DNA of 64,000 nt from Microstegium vimineum. Its lineage: Eukaryota > Streptophyta > Magnoliopsida > Poales > Poaceae. The stretch covers positions 51,906,122 to 51,970,121 of the forward strand of contig CM039127.1 of the NCBI GenBank assembly GCA_022036555.1. Direction: 5' to 3'. The position numbers and the translations under genes were made by a program. Each line of letters begins with the position of its first letter. The first letter of the stretch is position 1. Shown here piece by piece: positions 33,617-44,149 of the stretch. Under the pieces are notes generated by a model. It did not search any database. It saw nothing but the letters and a program-made list of their open reading frames with translations, and was not told the DNA's origin.

Positions 33617-34211
33617 GGTGAAGAGGATGCCTGAACTAGAGAACAGAGAGGAATTCTGACCGACTGAAGATGAATGAATGAAAAAAATATCAAGCATGTG
33701 TACATATAACATTGGAATAAGGAGGTTCAGCAGAACACACGGCAGGACATGTTAAAATTGAGATTGCTGAATAGGAGAGCACTGCTGAAAACCATGTGTG
33801 CTATAACTATTAGCTATATTTAACTGGCTTTAGTCTAGATTCTAGGCTCATCTACAACGGTGGTTGTATCACCGGAGAAACCTTGGGCTAGTCTGCCGGT
33901 GGCGGGCCTCAAGTCAACTTTCGTCGGAGACAGTAGGTCCTAGTAGTCCAGTGCAGGCTCTGATGCAGCTAAAGGTTCAGTAATTCAAAGCATCTCCCGG
34001 CCACTTGCCATTTCAGTGATGAGCTAGTCTTCCATTCCGCTCCAATTCCAACGGCGGCTACTGATGCCATGCCATGATCAGGTCAGTGTCTGTCCCGAGG
34101 CTTCCACCGAGGTAATGGCTGCTGTCAATTTTGACCAAAACGACGTGGAGCACAGACACACAGTTCATCGAGTAGCTAGCTAGCTCTACTCTGCAAGAAG
34201 ATGCAACTAAA
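33617..34211. other. Intergenic, no gene seen
   Basis: Former upstream region of the copy-5 stub. No ORF, RNA gene or bounded transposon could be supported. Confidence 0.4.
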
Positions 34212-34614
34212 ATGGTTTCAGATTCTGAGTCTGCGAGTGATTACTCTCCTGACCGGCTAATTCATAGTGATTGCCTCGAATCAGTTTACTCGCTGCGCGC
34301 CTGTCGAGGTGGCGGCGCTTCTTCCTTGTCAGTGCACGCCGGACCGTGGCCAATGCAGTGCGGCGTGGTCGGGGCACGGGGTGGAAGCCGGGCTTGGCAT
34401 CGCGTGCTGGGGGCCAGAGGGCTGACGCGGAACGTCGGCAGCTGGCAGGGACGGTCGGGAGGAGGAGGTGCGACGTGGCAGAACCGTCCGGCGCCGCGCC
34501 ACCCGTGGAAGGGGTTCGCGTGGTGCCGTGGGCCCTCGTGGGCTTGGGCTACCTTTGCGTTTGTGTGTCTTTCGAGACCGCCACTTGGGCCATGGCCCAT
34601 TTTTCAACATAAAC
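34212..34614. other. GC-rich block of unknown origin
   Basis: Sharply GC-rich compared with its surroundings and open in several frames on both strands. No frame gives a recognisable domain, and no splice or start context stands out. Captured exon or retroelement fragment are both possible. Confidence 0.3.
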
Positions 34615-34651
34615 AAAAAAGAAAAAGAAAAAGAAAAAGAAAAAGGAAAAA
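34615..34651. repeat. (GAAAAA)n microsatellite
   Basis: Six or so copies of GAAAAA in a row. Confidence 0.9.
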
Positions 34652-35580
34652 TGAATGGAAATAATGGTGCCTGAATTACCATGTGAACTCAGGTTTTGCG
34701 TCGTTGCCATTGGATGTACGTATTATAATTTCATTTCATTTGCTTTGGTTTTTCTTTTCACATGTCCACATTGTAGACACGGGCCATTCACACACATGCA
34801 CTCATGCTCACATTAATCGAACTATGAACGTACACCGTACAAAATTTCTTATTAGCAACTTTAAATTATATTTAAGACTTGGCTAACTCTCTCTAATCTC
34901 CCATATTTACAGTACACACAAGTCACTGGCACCAATAAGGCACATAGTCGTCCCATGTCATCAAATCGAGAACAACAAACCAAATATGTTAGCATGGTCC
35001 GAGACAATGCTATCAATCTGCGGCCTTTCTTTTCCATAGACAAATATTTATGATAAATGATTCCTACACCGAAGCACGTAATCTATGGTCTTATATCACA
35101 GTATTCTTAAAAATAAATATGAACTTCATCGATTAAGATGCATTTTCGTGACACTCGTTAGACCCTACTAGTACCCAAAAAAAAAACTCAGGTCCAGTAG
35201 CATCCATCCGTGGTATTGAGGCGAAAGTCCAAAACCATGACTACGACTTCAAAAGGCTAATAGTCCACACACACAAATTTATTGTATTGAAAATACAGAT
35301 GATTGAGAATTTCCATATGTTTCAGGGTTTTTCATTAACAAGGAGATGATGCACCTGTACCTTTCATTTGTTGACTCAACAATTGCGGTCATGCGGCTAA
35401 ATCTAGGTGAAACTCTAATTATAACAAATATTTCGAACATGGCAACTAGTTCATGACCTGAGTCTAAGTGTTGACATCGCCATGCGACGGTCACCGCACG
35501 TTAGTCTTCACACCCATGGACCTACCACCATCTGAATCTAAGTGCATCACAAAACCATGAATTATAGTAATATTTTTTAA
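34652..35580. other. Intergenic, no gene seen
   Basis: AT-rich. Short ORFs on both strands lack any recognisable motif. Confidence 0.4.
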
Positions 35581-36384
35581 GAGTAAAGTGCACCAGCGGT
35601 CCCTAAACTTGCGCTCATGTGTCATCCCGGCCCTTAAACTCGTAAATTGACCGTTTAGGTCCTCAAACTTGTTCAGTTGTGTCATCCTGGTCCTTAAACT
35701 TGTAAATCGACCGTTTAGATCCTTAAACTTGTTCATCTGTGTCATCCCGGTCACTAAACTTGTTCGGTTGTACCATCTTGGTCCAAACAGAACGATCCAA
35801 AAACTAGATATCAAAAAATAATTCATAACTTTTTTATATGAACTCGAATGAAGACAAACTTTATATCAAAATTGTAGCTCTCAAGGTGATCTACAACTTT
35901 ATAGTTGAAATTTTTTCTATTTGAAGTCATTTAGTGCTCGAAAACTTAATTTTAAATTTTAAATTTTAAAATCTATAAGCATACATTAATATTTTGGGGC
36001 ATAAACAGTTTTATTTTAAAAACTTTTGAACTACAAAGTTATAGATCACGTAGAGAGCTACAATTTTGATATAAAGTTTGTATTCATTCGAGTTCATATA
36101 AAAAAGTTATAAATTATTTTTTGATATGTAATTTTTTATCGTTCTGTTTGGACTAAGATGACACACTTGAACAAGTTTAGGGACCGAGATAACACAGCTG
36201 AACAAGTTTAAGGACCTAAACGACCGACTTCTAAGTTTAGGGATCGGGATGACACAACCAAACAAGTTTAGGGACCGGAATGACACAGATGAACAAGTTT
36301 AAGGATCTAAATGGTCGATTTACGAGTTTAGGGACCGGGATGACACATGAGCACAAATTTAAGGACCGCTAGTGCACTTTACTT
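35581..36384. mobile_element. Fold-back / MULE-like inverted-repeat element
   Basis: The left arm (from GAGTAAAGTGCACCAGCG) and right arm (to CGCTAGTGCACTTTACTT) are near-complementary for roughly 390 bp each, so nearly the whole element can fold on itself. Inside each arm a ~65-bp motif (GGTCCTTAAACTTGTTCA, TGTGTCATCC) repeats three to four times. Flanks ATTTTTTAA (35572-35580) and TTTTTTTAA (36385-36393) match at 8 of 9 bases, in line with a Mutator-type 9-bp duplication, though low complexity weakens this. Confidence 0.75.
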
Positions 36385-36869
36385 TTTTTTTAACATATGA
36401 GCAGAAACTCTAGCATTCAATTAAGGGAAGAAAGAAAATTTATGTTACAATGGTGGGGGCCATACCATACCTAATTAGAAAATTAGAGGATTGAACAAGC
36501 GAGTAATAAAGTCCCCATAGAAATCACATAGGACCAAAGCAAATACACGACGTCTTAGGAATTTCTAACCTCTCCTTCTCTGTGCAATAGTATTTTCTTT
36601 GGCTCTATAGGCCACTTGTTATGATGGCGCAAGCTAGAATTTCGAAATATATGACGGTTTCGTTCTTTCTAAATGTTTCGCATGATATTTAGAAATTATT
36701 TAGCTAGAAGGACAAGGACTCGGCAATCTAAGTGAGAACTTGGCACTAAATCCTCTCGGCGAAAAATAATAAAAACAAGGTTTTTTTTTCTAAAAAACTA
36801 GACATTTAATATCTTCCGCAAAGCCTCCCCCGTTCATTGATCACTTTACCATGCAAGTAGAGCTGCCTA
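36385..36869. other. Intergenic, no gene seen
   Basis: AT-rich, no supported feature. Confidence 0.4.
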
Positions 36870-37164
36870 GGCCAGTTTCAATAGAAGTATCATTTGAGTT
36901 TTATTCGCATTAAATATGTTGTCACATATGCACTTTAGATGACATGACAATGTATTTAAGAAGAGAGAGAAGAAATGAGTGTCATAGGGATGACACTTTC
37001 TTGGTACGAATACCAACTCTCTATGAGTCATGAAATTAAATGTCTATGAAACTATAGAATGAAACTCCCCATTGAAAGTGGGTGTTTCATCCAAGTTTTA
37101 TTTCATTTTGTATGACATGACAGTCTTGGAAACAACATCATAAAACTCTCCATTGAGACTGACC
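36870..37164. mobile_element. Tourist-like MITE
   Basis: 295 bp. The left end GGCCAGTTTCAATAG pairs with the right end GGTCAGTCTCAATGGAGAG (read inward). Flanks CTA and TTA are close to the TWA target of PIF/Harbinger MITEs. Confidence 0.6.
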
Positions 37165-37639
37165 TTAGTCACCACGTTGTACGCGCTACTCTACCTTAAC
37201 TTCATAGAGCACGTTTAATTTCTTATGAGGTATTTTAACTTTTAATCTTTAGCCTGTTTATATTGTATCATTTTCTACAATGTTTTTCTCTCTCTCAAAT
37301 TTTCGTGTTCTTCTGAAAGTTATTATTGAATTAATGACTGTTTTCTGGCCTTCTTAGATATGATGTTATGTTTTGCATATGCTTGTATGTATCTTAATTT
37401 TGTGTCATGTCCTATGAATCCCAATAAAGACTTGTTCGTTTGGCCTGCAACCGAGCCGAGGAAGCATTTCGACCAGAAAAACGGACTGGTCATGCCGAAC
37501 AGGTCCTAAATTTTGTTTGTACAAATCCTACTACTATTTTTTTCTAAAAAAAATCTATTGTTTGGGCAGTTTGATGTAGTAATTCAGTACGAAGATCTTT
37601 GGTTGCTACTCCTTTTATTGTAAATTATAAATTATTTTA
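37165..37639. other. Intergenic with a possible tiny inverted-end element
   Basis: No gene. GACTTGTTCG at about 37429 and CGAACAGGTC at about 37494 form a small inverted pair around 60 bp of GC-richer sequence. Too short to classify. Confidence 0.3.
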
Positions 37640-38300
37640 AAAATTTTGGACAATAAAAACATGAAAAACATGAGTGCAATGCTCCCTAGAAGTGATTACA
37701 AGAATCTTGCACAGTGCAGTGCCCCGCTTGCGCCTCTGCTCGCCGCCGGCCTGCGCGCCGCCCGCGCCTCGCCCTCGTTGCCTGCCTGCGCCGCCGCCCG
37801 TGCGTGCCTGCCGCGCCCGCCGCCACTCCCTTGCGCCGCCGGTTGCGCGTGCCCGCCTCGCCCGCGACTCCATGAGCAAACCCTGCTTGCAATAAGATTG
37901 CGTAGTACAAGCCCGCTTCGTCCCTCCCTGAGGAGATGACGCCTCTGTCTCCGTGGCCGCCTCGTAGTCGTTGGCCACGGACGGCTCCGAGGCGGCGGAC
38001 ATGGCGTCCTTGGTGGCTGACTGTGTTCTGAGGATTGAGGAACCCCACCATGGCCAGCGCAACGGCGCGGCGGACGGCGGACGCCTCGGCCCGGGGTGGC
38101 ACTCCGAGCAGCGGGGCCGAGTCGGGGAAGCTGAGGCCCTGCGCGGCGGCGCCGCGGGCGCCGCGGAGCGCGAGCAAGGCGCCGTCCTCCCGCGGCGCCG
38201 GAGCGGCCGAGGCTGGGCCGCGCCGGCGTACGCGTTGGTGCGCCCCGGAAGACGCTTGGGGCTGGCGGCGACCGTGTGCACTGTGCAGAGCTCATACATA
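37640..38300 (-). other. GC-rich block, possible captured gene fragment
   Basis: Strongly GC-rich with overlapping ORFs in every frame, most extended on the minus strand (37637-38299, 37686-38177). One minus frame contains an alanine-rich, possibly membrane-like stretch (SAVRRAVALAMVGFLNPQ), but no family is recognised. Long overlapping ORFs are expected by chance at this base composition. Pack-MULE or Helitron capture is possible. Confidence 0.3.
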
Positions 38301-38530
38301 ATAACAAATGTGGTGGTTGTCTTTCTATCGATTCATTTTGCACCGTCAATCATGTACTGTCCTTCCAAAAAATTGACAGTTTTCAAATCCATGCCCACAT
38401 AGACCCAAAATATTACTTCTCATGATCTCATCAGTTTGTTATTGTTCTTGCCCAAAAAAATCAATATAATTTCTTTATATCGTTGTTATCTTATTGCAGG
38501 TATATCTTTACAGATCTGAATACACCTTGC

Positions 38531-38937
38531 TGTTAGCAACACGACACACGACGAACATCAAGCTGATGAACCAGAAGCACCAGGACGCGGCCAGATCACG
38601 GTCACCAGGCCGACGGCGTCAGGGGGGCATGACGGAAGCGTGATCACCAAGCCCGAGCCGACCGGAAGCACCAGGCGATCCAAGCGACCGGCGCGCCCGA
38701 ATCCTATGATCGTGGACCCAGAGTGGGTGTGACAATCGTGTGCGCGCGACTGCGTCCACTGAGCTGGCCTCAGCGCCATGTATAAAGGGAGATGAGAGAC
38801 GACGGTGCACGGCATCAATGAACTAGAACCTGAATTCGAACTTGTTATCATTCCTCATTAAGATATATGCTTGCTATCTACTCCTTATTCTCTGCTACCT
38901 GCACCGAATTCCCCTTCTAGCTTGCGTGTTGCTAACA
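38531..38937 (+). mobile_element. Solo LTR upstream of the CrRLK1L gene
   Basis: 407 bp with a perfect 13-bp terminal inverted repeat TGTTAGCAACACG...CGTGTTGCTAACA. Flanks are CTTGC and CTTGG (4 of 5 match). A TATAAA box lies at 38781-38786 on the plus strand. No internal genes, hence solo LTR or short TRIM-like element. It ends 185 bp before the start codon of the receptor kinase in the same orientation. Confidence 0.75.
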
Positions 38938-39072
38938 CTTGGTTACAGAACAAAGGCTATCCCAACCGCCCTTCACTTTATCTGATCCTTTCTTGCCCAG
39001 AACACCAGATGGCAATGTCTAATTCTGTGGTATGATGCAGTTCTTCCTAGAGCTATCTTACAGCAAAACTGA

Positions 39073-39078
39073 TATAAA
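39073..39078 (+). promoter_or_regulatory. Candidate TATA box of the CrRLK1L gene
   Basis: TATAAA 45 bp before the start codon. This would leave a very short leader, so the LTR TATAAA at 38781 or an upstream TATA-less start are alternatives. Confidence 0.3.
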
Positions 39079-39122
39079 GATATCCTCAGACAAACTTTAT
39101 TCTTAAGACACCTACCACTGCA

Positions 39123-41681
39123 ATGGTGTGCCGTATCTTGCTACTAGTTACCCTCATATGCCTCGCACTGTTATGCATCTTGACGATCACCATAGAGGCC
39201 GATGACAACTCCATCGGCTCTGGCCAAATCCGTCTAGATTGCGGAGCCTCCACACCAACAGATAGTGATCCTGATGCTCGAATATGGCGCAGTGACATAG
39301 ATTCCGAGTTTGCTCCATCACTGGAAGGCTCTGCAATTGCTTTACACTCTTTTCTAACCACCATTATTCCTTACAAGACTGCTCGGATCTTCACTTCAAA
39401 TTACACTTACTCATTTCCTGTTAGGCTGCCAGGACGCATGTTTCTGCGCCTCTACTTCTATACTAGCACTTATGGCAACTATACTCCTTCAAATGCCTAC
39501 TTTCGTGTCACAGCAAGCAACCTTGTCATTTTAGACAACTTCTATGCTTCCCAAACTTCTTTGGAAGCTAATGTCAGATTGTTCCGAGAATACTCCTTAA
39601 ATGTTACTTCAGGTAACCTACACCTCACCTTCAGCCCATTGACCCACCATGAAGGGTCTTATGCATTTGTGAATGGGATTGAAATCGTGCCCACGCCTGA
39701 CCTTTTCACGACAACAATACCAACACTAGTCAATGGTGGAAATCCTGCTCTGTTGTTCCCTATTGATCCTGCAACAGCATTCCAAACAATGTACCGGCTT
39801 AATGTAGGGGGGGCGGCCATCACTCCAAATTATGATATTGACTTTTACCGTTCATGGTACAAGGACTATCCTTACTTGTATACTGCTGCTCATTCAGTCA
39901 TCCCCATAATAAATGACAATCTTACCATCACTTATACCCCCAGTGTACCAAATTACACTGCACCAGTTGATGTCTATAAAACTGCTCGGTCAATGGGAGA
40001 AGATGCACAAGTCAACCTGAAGTATAATCTTACCTGGATTTTACCAATTGATGCTGGGTTCTACTACCTCCTAAGGTTTCATTTCTGCGAGAACCAGTAT
40101 CCGATAACTAAGGTCAACCAGAGGTCATTCTTTATCTACATCAATAACCAGACAGCACAGGAGGAAATGGATGTCATTGAATGGAGTGGAGGAATCGGCA
40201 GACCAACGTACAAAGACTATGCTATCGTCACAACTGGTACTGGTCAGACGGACCTGTGGGTTGCCCTTCACCCGGATCTTACGACGAGGCCAGAGTATTT
40301 TGATGCAATATTGAATGGTCTTGAGGTCTTTAAGCTACAGAGTTATCGGGACAACAGTCTTGCTGCGCTCCAGTCACCCCTTCCACCACCACCATCACCA
40401 CCTGATCACGTGGAACCTAATAATGACAAACCTCCAGGTGCAAGAAAAAGAAGCTCAAAGGGTGCTGTCCCAGCAGTCATAGCTGGAACTGTTGCTGCTT
40501 TTGCTCTTCTGCTGTTGGCCTGTTTTGGCAAGTATATCATCGGCAGATGGAAAGAGATAGCAAGAAATTATAGAATAAGGACCGGCAGTAACAAGGACTT
40601 GAATCCTCTAGTTGAGGGCTATAATATGCCATCAGTTATGTGTCACCACTTCACCTTCAAGCAAATCCAGGCAGCCACTAATAACTTCAATGAAACCTTT
40701 CTCCTTGGCAAAGGTGGTTTTGGGAATGTATACCGTGGAAACGTAGATGGTGGTGTTCAGGTGGCGATTAAGCGCGGCAACCCACTGTCCCAGCAGGGCT
40801 TACGTGAGTTCCGTAATGAGATTGGGATGTTGTCCATGCTTCGCCACCGCCACCTTGTATCTCTTATTGGATACTGTGAACAGAACAATGAGATGATCCT
40901 AGTTTATGATTACATGGCTCATGGTACCCTTCAAGAGCAACTCTACAACACCAAAAGAAGGTCACCTCTGACTTGGAAGCAACGCCTTGAGATCTGCATC
41001 GGTGCGGCTCGAGGGCTCCAGTATCTGCACACTGGTGCGAAGCAAACCATCATCCATCGTGATGTTAAGACTGCCAACATTCTCTTGGATGACAAGTTCG
41101 TGGCAAAGGTCTCAGACTTTGGGCTATCGAAGGCCAGTCTAGACGTCGACGACACCCATGTGAGCACTGCAGTGAAGGGCACCTTTGGGTATCTCGATCC
41201 TGAGTATTTTCGGTGGAAGCGACTCACTAGAAAATCTGATGTGTATGCTTTTGGGGTCGTGCTGTTTGAGATCCTGTGTGCGCGCCCTGTGATTAACATT
41301 CAGCTTCCTGAGGAGCAAGTGAGCCTGCGTGACTGGGCACTGTCTTGCCAGATGAATGGCGTGCTCAGCGAGATCATCGACCCTCATCTTCAGGGGGAAA
41401 TAACTCCTGAGTGCTTCAGGAAATTCACAGAGACTGCTGAGCAATGTGTTGCTGATCGTAGCATTGATAGGCCATCCATGGGCGATGTACTCTCGAACCT
41501 CCAGGTCGCTCTCCAGCTGCAGGAGACGACAGGGGTAAATAGCAGCAATGGTGAGGCGCCATTGCCGCCCCTTGCAAAGACAAAGGTGGACTCGGCAGCA
41601 GGTCCATTAACAAATTCAACAATGAGCATTACAGGACAAGGGGTCGTCTTCTCAGATATAACACATACTGAAGGACGATGA
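39123..41681 (+). CDS. CrRLK1L (FERONIA-type malectin-like) receptor kinase
   Basis: Intact single-exon gene of 852 residues, the usual length and structure for this family. An N-terminal signal peptide (residues ~1-25) is followed by a tandem malectin-like ectodomain (about 33-395, opening with IRLDCGAS) rich in N-glycosylation sites. Then come a proline-rich linker (PLPPPPSPP), a transmembrane helix at about 447-470, and a kinase domain from about 510. Catalytic features: P-loop GKGGFG (~527), VAIKRG lysine (~548), HRDVKTANILL (RD type, ~644), DFGLSK (~665) and GTFGYLDPEY. Family members sit in the plasma membrane, sense cell-wall state and RALF peptides with LLG co-receptors, and control growth, fertilisation and immunity; the ligand of this one is unknown. 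The start was chosen because it gives a signal peptide. No lesions seen. Confidence 0.95.
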   Translation: MVCRILLLVTLICLALLCILTITIEADDNSIGSGQIRLDCGASTPTDSDPDARIWRSDIDSEFAPSLEGSAIALHSFLTTIIPYKTARIFTSNYTYSFPVRLPGRMFLRLYFYTSTYGNYTPSNAYFRVTASNLVILDNFYASQTSLEANVRLFREYSLNVTSGNLHLTFSPLTHHEGSYAFVNGIEIVPTPDLFTTTIPTLVNGGNPALLFPIDPATAFQTMYRLNVGGAAITPNYDIDFYRSWYKDYPYLYTAAHSVIPIINDNLTITYTPSVPNYTAPVDVYKTARSMGEDAQVNLKYNLTWILPIDAGFYYLLRFHFCENQYPITKVNQRSFFIYINNQTAQEEMDVIEWSGGIGRPTYKDYAIVTTGTGQTDLWVALHPDLTTRPEYFDAILNGLEVFKLQSYRDNSLAALQSPLPPPPSPPDHVEPNNDKPPGARKRSSKGAVPAVIAGTVAAFALLLLACFGKYIIGRWKEIARNYRIRTGSNKDLNPLVEGYNMPSVMCHHFTFKQIQAATNNFNETFLLGKGGFGNVYRGNVDGGVQVAIKRGNPLSQQGLREFRNEIGMLSMLRHRHLVSLIGYCEQNNEMILVYDYMAHGTLQEQLYNTKRRSPLTWKQRLEICIGAARGLQYLHTGAKQTIIHRDVKTANILLDDKFVAKVSDFGLSKASLDVDDTHVSTAVKGTFGYLDPEYFRWKRLTRKSDVYAFGVVLFEILCARPVINIQLPEEQVSLRDWALSCQMNGVLSEIIDPHLQGEITPECFRKFTETAEQCVADRSIDRPSMGDVLSNLQVALQLQETTGVNSSNGEAPLPPLAKTKVDSAAGPLTNSTMSITGQGVVFSDITHTEGR

Positions 41682-44149
41682 CGGCAAAGTTCAGGTCATT
41701 TTGTATTCAATATTGTGATGGCACTGCTGCTTCATCTCTGTAATCATATCTGCAGTAGATGTCACATATATTGAACTCTATATATGTCATAAGTTACTGA
41801 TAGATCGGAGGTATCATAACCTGTGGTCGGTATTTTGTTTCAGAAATCTCGGTCTCATGATATAATGATGATGTGCTACTTAATATTTAATTTTTGTGTG
41901 TGTATACTTAGTACTATGATCCTGGAAGAAATTGCCTTTTGTATGGCTACACTTACATGCAACACTCGATGAAAATTGAAATGCTATCATGTATAATCTG
42001 GCTGGTGCATCAACAATACTGACCGGATTTCGTTCAAAGAAAAACAATAGTGACCGAATTTACATTGCACTTCTATTATAGACTTATAGTATACCCCCGG
42101 TCCGGTGATTCACATATCGTGGTTTCTCATAACTTCATGTTTATTTTGGCACGAGAGAAAAACGACTCTTGTGAACAATGTTGCTACAGTACGAGGTGTA
42201 GGAGGAGTTGGAGCCATGGTGAAGTCCTGCCAAGCACGTCCATATAATTCAAGTATTTTGGTGTGTGGACTGTGGAATCAAATACATGGAATTTGTACCT
42301 TATGATGATTGTTTCTGTAAAAGATCATGCCAAGCTCTCCTGCTGTTTATGAGACCCCGCACAGTAGGGCTACAATTGCATGAACCTCCTTTAGGATTTA
42401 CAAATTCAATTACATTACACTACTACACAAATTATATTTATGGGTTGCACCTTATTTTCTTCAGTAATTTAATGGTCCACTTAGCAAATTGCATTTGCAT
42501 AACTTGGCAAAAATTCAACAGTTTGGTAAATACAATTACATTACCAAACTAGATTGATCAGAGAGCACTGTAGTTTAAGAACCGTCCTTGAGAATTCATT
42601 TTCAAGAAGAACTCCCTATAAAAATAGACTATGGTTGCTAAATACATGTACCTAGGAAACCCAATGAATGCAATATGTGAGTTATCACGTCTACTGTGTA
42701 GTTATAGTTAACTCAATTCTAGCACAAATTTATTTCACCATTTTAAAGTTTTCCTAGGATTTATATTATGCAATTTTGAAATATCAGACGTTTTGAAGTA
42801 TAAAAAAAGGAAGAAAGCTAATAGGAACTTTGCATTAAGAACCCCGATTTTTTTCTAAATCAATCCAATTTTTTTCTCTCTAGCACTTTGTCAATTGGAA
42901 CCCTCCCTTCCTGCCTATTCTTGTCAGCAGACAGCAGCACAGCACGCGCACGAGGAGGGAAACGGCCAGTACGGCCGGGAGTTCCGGCCCCTGAGGGAAA
43001 GGTAGAGTGTGGCGTGTGTGATGGCGAGGGCGAGAGGGAGTGCGGCGCGCGAGGTCGACTGGCGAGTGATGGAGGAGGGAGTTCAGCGCGACAGGCGCGA
43101 TCCCGTGAGGCCGGCGCGCTGATTGCGGATGACCACGCCCTGAGCTTGAGCTGCTTCGATTCTCTCCAGTTCAGTGCTAATCCATGTCAGTGCTTCCATG
43201 GAAACGGCGAGAAATCCAAGCCCCTGATGGTAAACCATTGCGGCAATCACAACTGCAGCACCTAATAATGCCCGCAGCTGTTTCTGTTCTTGCATTTTGT
43301 ACTTGTACACACCATGGAATATATACATAAAATATTCAGATGTTTCTGTGTTTCAGAGAAAAAAATTGGTTACCCTTCAATTTTTAAATGCAGGTCAACG
43401 CAGGCAGAACAGCTGGATCTTGGGAGGGGGCGCCAGATCTGCTGGTCCTCCCCAGTCCCCAGGCAGGCATTTGCTCCAGTGGGCGTGGCCATTCGTGCCT
43501 CTTCCGCACTCCGCAGCTCCGAGATTGGATAGATGATGGAGAAAGAAAGCTTAGTTCGTGGTGGCACCTGCTTCTGAAGGAGCCTCCCTCCTTTTCTTGG
43601 CAGCTGAGGTGAGATTATCTGTCGCAGTTTGGTTGGGCGAGGTTATGCTGAGTATGTGAGCAGAGTAGCAGATCATCCGTACGTAGTGCAATCAGAAATC
43701 ATCTGTAAGGAAATTAGTAACCGGGCTGGTCTCTTTCTTACTGTACGTGTAAACTCAGTTCATTACCCTGATGACGAAGATCCCGACTCTGATTTCAGAG
43801 CCAACAAGTAATAAAATGGTAAAATTCACAACACCCACATGATGAATTTGGACCAGATTTATTACTTTTGTGGTTCTGTGTGTGCTCAATCCTCCTTGGG
43901 CAAGAATCTATTTCACTCTCATTCTAAAAGACAAGTAATCCATTTATTCTAGTCCTTTCCACTCTGTTTGGCTGGTGGCAAAGGCGGCTGATTCAATAGT
44001 GTTCTGTGAGCAATAATAAGCTGAAATAAGGTTGAAATGCTGGCTCACAAGACAAGCGAACAGGGTTTTGTTACTTCCTCTTCACTGGTTACATGCACAT
44101 TCACTGGTCTCGTTACTGTTTGAAGGGTACCGAACCATTTGGCTATTAG
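41682..44149. other. Intergenic region and probable leader of the kinase-NAB gene
   Basis: 41682-42840 is AT-rich without genes. 42880-43620 is GC-richer with CpG-like content and could hold the promoter and first, untranslated exon of the downstream kinase gene. A small ORF at 43629-43811 ends in an acidic stretch (PDDEDPDSDF) but I do not recognise it. No transposon ends were found. Confidence 0.35.

Noticed and set aside
37637..38349. Overlapping 160-220-residue minus-strand ORFs
   Set aside because: All six frames are long here because of high GC; no frame has a recognisable domain, start context or splice signals that favour it.
43629..43811. 60-codon ORF upstream of the kinase-NAB gene
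   Set aside because: It ends in a plausible acidic tail, but no family, start context or splice link to the kinase exons could be supported.
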